A stretch of DNA of 64,000 bases, from NCBI GenBank assembly GCA_963931865.1, contig OZ007506.1, positions 15,638,242-15,702,241 of the forward strand. The letters run 5' to 3'. The position numbers and the translations under genes were made by a program. A model generated the notes under the pieces. The model was not told the origin of the DNA and searched no databases. It saw only the letters and a list, made by a program, of their open reading frames with translations. Shown here in pieces: positions 58,268 to 64,000 of this stretch (position 1 is its first letter; the number at the start of each line of letters is the position of its first letter). The stretch is from Axinella damicornis. Lineage: Eukaryota; Porifera; Demospongiae; Axinellida; Axinellidae.

Positions 58268-60003
58268 GTGTGTCTGCTGTGTCCAGTGTGTCCAGTGTGT
58301 CTGCTGTGTCCAGTGTGTCTGCTGTGTCCAGTGTGTCTGCTGTGTCTGAGTGTGTCTGCTGTGTCTGCTGTGTCCAGTGTGTCTGCTGTGTCCAGTGTGT
58401 CTGCTGTGTCCAGTGGGTCTGAGTGTGTCTGCTGTGTCCAGTGTGTCTGCTGTGTCCAGTGTGTCTGCTGTGTCCAGTGTGTCTGAGTGTAACTGCTGTG
58501 TCCAGTGTGTCTGCTGTGTCCAGTGTGTCTGCTGTGTCTGCTGTGTCCAGTGTGTCTGCTGTGTCCAGTGTGTCTGCTGTGTCCAGTGTGTCCAGTGTGT
58601 CCAGTGTGTCTGCTGTGTCCAGTGTGTCCAGTGTGTCTGCTGTGTCTGCTGTGTCCAGTGTGTCCAGTGTGTCTGCTGTGTCTGCTGTGTCTGCTGTGTC
58701 TGCTGTGTCCAGTGTGTCTGCTGTGTCCAGTGTGTCTGCTGTGTCCAGTGTGTCTGAGTGTGTCTGCTGTGTCTGCTGTGTCCAGTGTGTCTGCTGTGTC
58801 CAGTGTGTCTGCTGTGTCCAGTGTGTCTGCTGTGTGTCTGCTGTGTCCAGTGTGTCTGCTGTGTCCAGTCTGTCTGCTGTGTCCAGTGTGTCCAGTGTGT
58901 CTGAGTGTGTCCAGTGTGTCCAGTGTGTCTGCTGTGTCTGCTGTGTCCAGTGTGTCTGCTGTGTCTGCTGTGTCCAGTGTGTCCAGTGTGTCTGAGTGTG
59001 TCTGCTGTGTCTGCTGTGTCTGCTGTGTCTGCTGTGTCCAGTGTGTCTGCTGTGTCCAGTGTGTCTGCTGTGTCCAGTGTGTCTGAGTGTGTCTGCTGTG
59101 TCTGCTGTGTCCAGTGTGTCTGCTGTGTCCAGTGTGTCTGCTGTGTCCAGTGTGTCTGCTGTGTGTCTGCTGTGTCCAGTGTGTCCAGTGTGTCCAGTGT
59201 GTCTGCTGTGTCCAGTGGGTCTGAGTGTGTCTGCTGTGTCCAGTGTGTCTGCTGTGTCCAGTGTGTCCAGTGTGTCTGCTGTGTCTGCTGTGTCCAGTGT
59301 GTCTGAGTGTGTCTGCTGTATCTGCTGTGTCTGCTGTGTCTGCTGTGTCTGCTGTGTCCAGTGTGTCTGCTGTGTCCAGTGTGTCTGCTGTGTCCAGTGT
59401 GTCTGAGTGTGTCTGCTGTGTCCAGTGTGTCCAGTGTGTCCGCTGTGTCCGCTGTGTCCAGTGTGTCTGAGTGTGTCTGCTGTGTCTGCTGTGTCCAGTG
59501 TGTCTGCTGTGTCCAGTGTGTCTGCTGTGTCTGAGTGTGTCTGCTGTGTCCAGTGTGTCCAGTGTGTCTGCTGTGTCCAGTGGGTCTGAGTGTGTCTGCT
59601 GTGTCCAGTGTGTCTGCTGTGTCTGAGTGTGTCTGCTGTGTCCAGTGTGTCTGAGTGTGTCTGCTGTGTCCAGTGTGTCCAGTGTGTCCGCTGTGTCCGC
59701 TGTGTCCAGTGTGTCTGAGTGTGTCTGCTGTGTCTGCTGTGTCTGCTGTGTCCAGTGTGTCTGCTGTGTCCAGTGTGTCTGCTGTGTCTGAGTGTGTCTG
59801 CTGTGTCCAGTGTGTCCAGTGTGTCTGCTGTGTCCAGTGGGTCTGAGTGTGTCTGCTGTGTCCAGTGTGTCTGCTGTGTCTGAGTGTGTCTGCTGTGTCC
59901 AGTGTGTCCAGTGTGCCTGGTGTGTCTGCTGTGTCTAGTGTGTCTCCTGTGTCCAGTGTGCCTGATGTGTCAAGTGTGTCTCCTGTGTCCAGTGTGTCTG
60001 CTG
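58268..60003 (+). repeat. 9-bp minisatellite, left arm
   Basis: Units TGTGTCTGC and TGTGTCCAG alternate irregularly, with a 10-bp variant TGTGTCTGAG and a few TGTGTCCGC. Both strands are largely stop-free, giving long ORFs (588 codons on minus, repeats of Asp-Thr-Ala-Asp-Thr-Leu) that I treat as artefacts. The last 100 bp before 60003 are more diverged. Confidence 0.95.
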
Positions 60004-60549
60004 TGCCCAGTGTTTGCTGGGTGCAGTACATGTGTCTGATGTGTTTTCTGTCCTTCTATGCCTGTTGTGTCCTTCTGTGCCTGTTGTGTCCTCTGTCCGT
60101 CGTGTCCTCTGTCCATCGTGTCCTCTGTCTGTCATGTCCCGTATCTGTCGTGTCCTCTGTGCCTGTCGTGTCCTCTGTGTCTTTTGTCCTGTGTCTGTTG
60201 TGTCCTCCGTGACTGTTGTGTCCTCCATGTCCTCCTGTGTTGTCCTGTGTCTGTGGCGAACTCTGTGCATGTTGTGTCCCGCGACTGATGTGCTTCTCAT
60301 GTTTGTAAAATTATAGTTCGCTTCACTGATTTGCTGGTTCTCAAGTGGAACTGATCTTTTAGACCTTATCTCTTCTAACAACAGGCACATGGATAATAAA
60401 ATAGTGAGGTAAATAAAGAGAAACCGAATTAAACTGTTAGTGGTTTGAGAAGCTATAAATGTAACTTGAGACATGCATTAAAAAAAAGGTTAGTCCCTTT
60501 ACACATTCGTTTAGCAAAGGGGGGAACTTCTCCTCTTGACCTTGTGTTG
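60004..60549. repeat. Spacer: diverged minisatellite plus unique DNA
   Basis: 60004-60290 is an older, degenerate tract of TGTTGTGTCCTCTGTCC-type units related to the 9-bp repeat. 60291-60549 is unique and AT-rich, with no supported gene, and forms the centre of the palindrome. Confidence 0.75.
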
Positions 60550-62637
60550 ACACAGCACACACACCACTCAGACACAGCAGACACACTGGCCACAGCAGAC
60601 ACACTGGACAAAGCAGATACACTCAGACCCACTGGACACAGCAGACACAGCAGACACACTGGACACACTGGACACAGCAGACACAGCAGACACACTGGAC
60701 ACACTGGACACAGCAGACACACTCAGACACAGCAGACACACTGGACACAGCAGACACACTGGACACACTGGACACAGCAGACACACTCAGACACACTGGA
60801 CACAGCGGACACGCTGGACACACTGGACACAGCAGACACAGCAGACACAGCAGACACACTGGACACAGCAGACACACTGGACACAGCAGACACACTCCGA
60901 CACAGCAGACACACTGGACACACTGGACACAGCAGACACAGCAGACACACTGGACACAGCAGACACACTGGACACAGCAGACACACTGGACACAGCAGAC
61001 ACACTGGACACAGCAGACACACTGGACACAGCAGACACACTGGACACAGCAGACACACTGGACACAGCAGACACACTCAGACCCACTGGACACAGCAGAC
61101 ACAGCAGACACAGCAGACACACTGGACACAGCGGACACACTGGACACACTGGACACAGCAGACACACTCAGACACACTGGACACACTGGACACAGCAGAC
61201 ACACTGGACACAGCAGACACACTCAGACACACTGGACACAGCAGACACAGCAGACACAGCAGACACACTGGACACAGCAGACACACTGGACACAGCAGAC
61301 ACACTGGACACAGCAGACACACTGGACACAGCAGACACAGCAGACACACTGGACACAGCAGACACACTGGACACAGCAGACACACTGGACACAGCAGACA
61401 CACTGGACACAGCAGACACACTGGACACAGCAGACACACTGGACACAGCAGACACACTGGACACAGCAGACACAGCAGACATGCACACTGGACACAGCAG
61501 ACACACTGGACACAGCAGACACACTGGACACAGCAGACACAGCAGACACACTGGACACAGCAGACACACTGGACACAGCAGACACACTGGACACAGCAGA
61601 CACACTCAGACCCACTGGACACAGCAGACACAGCAGACACACTGGACACACTGGACACAGCAGACACACTGGACACACTGGACACACTGGACACAGCGGA
61701 CACAGCAGACACACTGGACACAGGACACAGCAGACACACTGGACACACTGGACACAGCAGACACAGCAGACACAGCAGACACACTGGACACACTGGACAC
61801 AGCAGACACACTCAGACACAGCAGACACACTGGACACAGCAGACACACTGGACACAGCAGACACAGCAGACACAGCAGACACACTGGACACAGCAGACAC
61901 ACTGGACACAGCAGACACACTGGACACAGCAGACACACTGGACACAGCAGACACACTGGACACAGCAGACACACTGGACACAGCAGACACACTGGACACA
62001 GCAGACACACTGGACACAGCAGACACAGCAGACACACTGGACACAGCAGACACACTGGACACAGCAGACACACTGGACACAGCAGACACAGCAGACACAC
62101 TGGACACAGCAGACACACTGGACACAGCAGACACACTGGACACAGCAGACACACTCAGACCCACTGGACACAGCAGACACAGCAGACACACTGGACACAG
62201 CAGACACACTGGACACAGCAGACACACTCAGACCCACTGGACACAGCAGACACAGCAGACACACTGGACACAGCAGACACAGCAGACACACTGGACACAC
62301 TGGACACAGCGGACACAGCAGACACACTGGACACAGCAGACACAGCAGACACAGCAGACACACTGGACACACTGGACACAGCAGACACAGCAGACACACT
62401 GGACACACTGGACACAGCAGACACACTCAGACACAGCAGACACACTGGACACAGCAGACACACTGGACACAGCAGACACAGCAGACACACTGGACACAGC
62501 AGACACAGCAGACACACTGGACACAGCAGACACACTGGACACACTGGACACAGCAGACACACTGGACACACTGGACACAGCAGACACACTGGACACAGCA
62601 GACACAGCAGACACACTGGACACAGCAGACACACTAG
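60550..62637 (-). repeat. 9-bp minisatellite, right arm (inverted)
   Basis: Units ACACAGCAG and ACACACTGG with the variant ACACACTCAG, the reverse complement of the left arm. Runs of regular 18-bp period (ACACTGGACACAGCAGAC) are longer than on the left, so the arm has expanded on its own. A 730-codon plus-strand ORF crosses it and is not considered a gene. Confidence 0.95.
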
Positions 62638-62703
62638 ACAGTGTTTCTTTACTCTTACACAAGGAAGCCATATATTTCGTGACTCTTACATGAAGAAACA
62701 ACC

Positions 62704-63039
62704 GAAATAGGTTAAGGTCTCATTAGTCTGTTGTTAATTGAATTTGTACCAAGTTTACATGTACCGCTTCCGCTATGAATAACATTATCACATTGTTTTA
62801 TGTAAACAAACGGACAGCTGCCTCCTAATGGTTCATCGTAACCTTAATCTGAATCTGTGGAATTGTCCATATCACAGAGTCGGTAGACTCTGTAGCTATG
62901 TAGGGATACGACGTACACGCAATACATGCCAATACAAAAAAATCTCTCCAAATCTCAGAAACGGTACACTTATAAGCCTTTATAACCACATACCATTCAT
63001 CTTCGAGTGTTTTCATGACCAAAAAGACTCCTCGCGTCG
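62704..63039. other. Unique stretch without a supported gene
   Basis: AT-rich. A 189-codon plus-strand ORF begins at 62828 and runs to 63397, but I see no domain and no repeat. It crosses promoter-like motifs, so it is probably chance. Confidence 0.4.
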
Positions 63040-63300
63040 CGAAAAACCGGCGCGAAAGTACCACACCAAATACTCGCAAAACGGGCAAATTGTTTTTCTT
63101 TCTTCTTCTTCTTTCTTCAGACGGGCTAGCTCAACGTCGACTCAATCTCTCATAATGGTTTTCGCACGAAACAGCAGCATTTCACACCGAGTAGTGCACC
63201 TGGCCATCGCTTTTTCGCAACCTCCAAGTCTTCACCAGGCGGCTGCAGCTGTCCACTCAATAACTTTGCACGCCATTTTCTCGTTTGTACGCATGCGCGA
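63040..63300. promoter_or_regulatory. Candidate CpG-type promoter, orientation uncertain
   Basis: An E2F-like GGCGCGAAA (63049-63057), CTCGCGTCGCGAAAAA just before it, and an NRF1-like GCATGCGCGA (63291-63300) lie within 260 bp. On the minus strand GAAAATGGCG (about 63280-63271) is a YY1-like start context, with an ATG at 63276 followed 41 nt later by a weak GTGAAG donor. This could be a minus-strand first exon, but no further exon is recognised. Confidence 0.3.
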
Positions 63301-63713
63301 TCACTTAGCAACGAACGTCAAGATCGCTGAATTAGAAGTGTCTTGCGCCGTTGTTGTGTACGTGTTCGTACTTCATAAAACCAGAGGTAAATTCTAATTC
63401 TGTGCGTGTACTACCTACTGTGTTCTGTGAGAGGGCTGAATGCCTATCTAAAGACTCAACAATATATAAATCTTGCTACTTCTGGTATAGCTAACATTAT
63501 GGTCTTCAGACTGAGGGATTACTGCCTTAGTATGTAGCTAGCTATCCATCCAAGGGTTGACTTGGGTCTGATTCTTTAGCCAATGCTGGCAGTGTGAATA
63601 CCGGAGTCAATATTGTCCATATACCAAAGCAAGGGCTCCTACTACTTGTGAGGACACCGACTTCTGCTCTGTGATGGCAAATTGCATGTGCTGCTGCTAA
63701 AAAAAAGACATAA
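63301..63713. other. Unique stretch, nothing recognised
   Basis: About 410 bp with no ORF of note, no repeat and no clear regulatory cluster. Confidence 0.4.
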
Positions 63714-63993
63714 ACAAGTAATAAAAAACATTTGAAAATGTAACAGGATGTAGGGATACCAGAACGGCAAAAAGTAAGGAAACAAGGTAGGGATGATCGC
63801 ACAAAACAGTGAAGTATACAATCCCCCTACATATCTTTTTTCATTATACACGTATTATGGAAAAAGATCTCTGTAGGGGGGTTGTATAGCTACTTCACTG
63901 TTTTGTGCGATCATCCCTACCTTGTTTCCTTACTTTTTGCCGTTCTGGTATCCCTACATCCTGTTACATTTTCAAATGTTTTTTATTACTTGT
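63714..63993. mobile_element. 280-bp foldback element at the window edge
   Basis: Inverted arms of about 130 bp (63714-63841 and 63859-63993), starting ACAAGTAATAAAAAACATTT, are near-identical for the outer 100 bp and differ by small indels near the centre (CAATCCCCCTA versus CAACCCCCCTA). The loop is under 20 bp. No target duplication is obvious. Minus-strand ORFs over the left arm are not supported as genes. Confidence 0.8.
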
Positions 63994-64000
63994 GTAATGT

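Larger units (their letters stand above)
58199..62703. repeat. 4.5-kb inverted duplication (giant palindrome)
   Basis: The outer 77 bp (58199-58275, starting GGTTGTTTCTTCATGTAAGA) recur as an exact reverse complement with one mismatch at 62627-62703. Inside both ends lies the same 9-bp minisatellite, in opposite orientation. The arms are about 1.8 and 2.1 kb and flank a roughly 550-bp spacer. I found no target duplication outside 58199 and 62703, so an inverted segmental duplication is as likely as a foldback transposon. Confidence 0.9.

Noticed and set aside
58265..62710. ORFs of 588, 730 and 409 codons repeating DTADTL or TGHSRH
   Set aside because: Translations of the 9-bp minisatellite. 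Several overlapping frames on both strands are open at once.
62828..63397. 189-codon plus-strand ORF
   Set aside because: No domain recognised; it runs through E2F/NRF1-like motifs and a poly-pyrimidine stretch, consistent with a chance open frame.
1..64000. tRNA, rRNA or telomeric repeats
   Set aside because: I saw no cloverleaf A/B boxes, rRNA core motifs or TTAGGG runs, though without a covariance search small RNAs could be missed.

Overview
The window looks like nuclear DNA of an animal, possibly an early-branching marine invertebrate such as a sponge. That placement is an inference. It rests on a GT-AG spliced AlkD-like gene, metazoan-type core promoter motifs (NRF1, ETS, YY1-like, CCAAT, CACGTG), a Penelope-like reverse transcriptase remnant and several short inverted-repeat DNA transposons. 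Most of the 64 kb is repeat. Only one gene is well supported.

Layout. 1-21432: minisatellite of alternating 10- and 11-bp units with higher-order blocks, split by a 693-bp element with 28-bp inverted ends and a TA duplication. 21652-22293: a second element, 642 bp, with 39-bp perfect inverted ends and a 9-bp target duplication. 22303-26163: an unusual array of promoter plus first-exon-like modules, 13 ATG-to-splice-donor cassettes, one spacer of which holds a third TA-flanked element. 26164-28530: a small tandem repeat, a broken Penelope-like RT on the minus strand, a 25-bp minisatellite and a short unassigned ORF. 28530-52630: a 24-kb satellite of about 137-bp monomers. Each monomer carries a consensus splice donor and, 44 bp later, a pyrimidine tract and splice acceptor on the plus strand, and several-kb blocks of it are duplicated. 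52836-52992: a plausible terminal coding exon of an unknown gene. 53629-57234: a complete three-exon AlkD-like DNA glycosylase gene with an NRF1 site in its promoter, an LTR-like remnant in intron 1 and a 1.1-kb foldback element in intron 2. 58199-62703: a 4.5-kb inverted duplication whose arms are a 9-bp minisatellite. 62704-64000: mostly unique sequence, a candidate CpG-type promoter and a 280-bp foldback element at the edge.

Working together. The AlkD-like protein would be a stand-alone base-excision enzyme for alkylated purines. The first-exon modules, the splice-signal satellite and the terminal exon are all on the plus strand, in order. They could be one gene whose promoter and intron have been amplified, but that is speculative and needs RNA data. 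The very long open frames in the arrays are consequences of stop-free short units, not genes.
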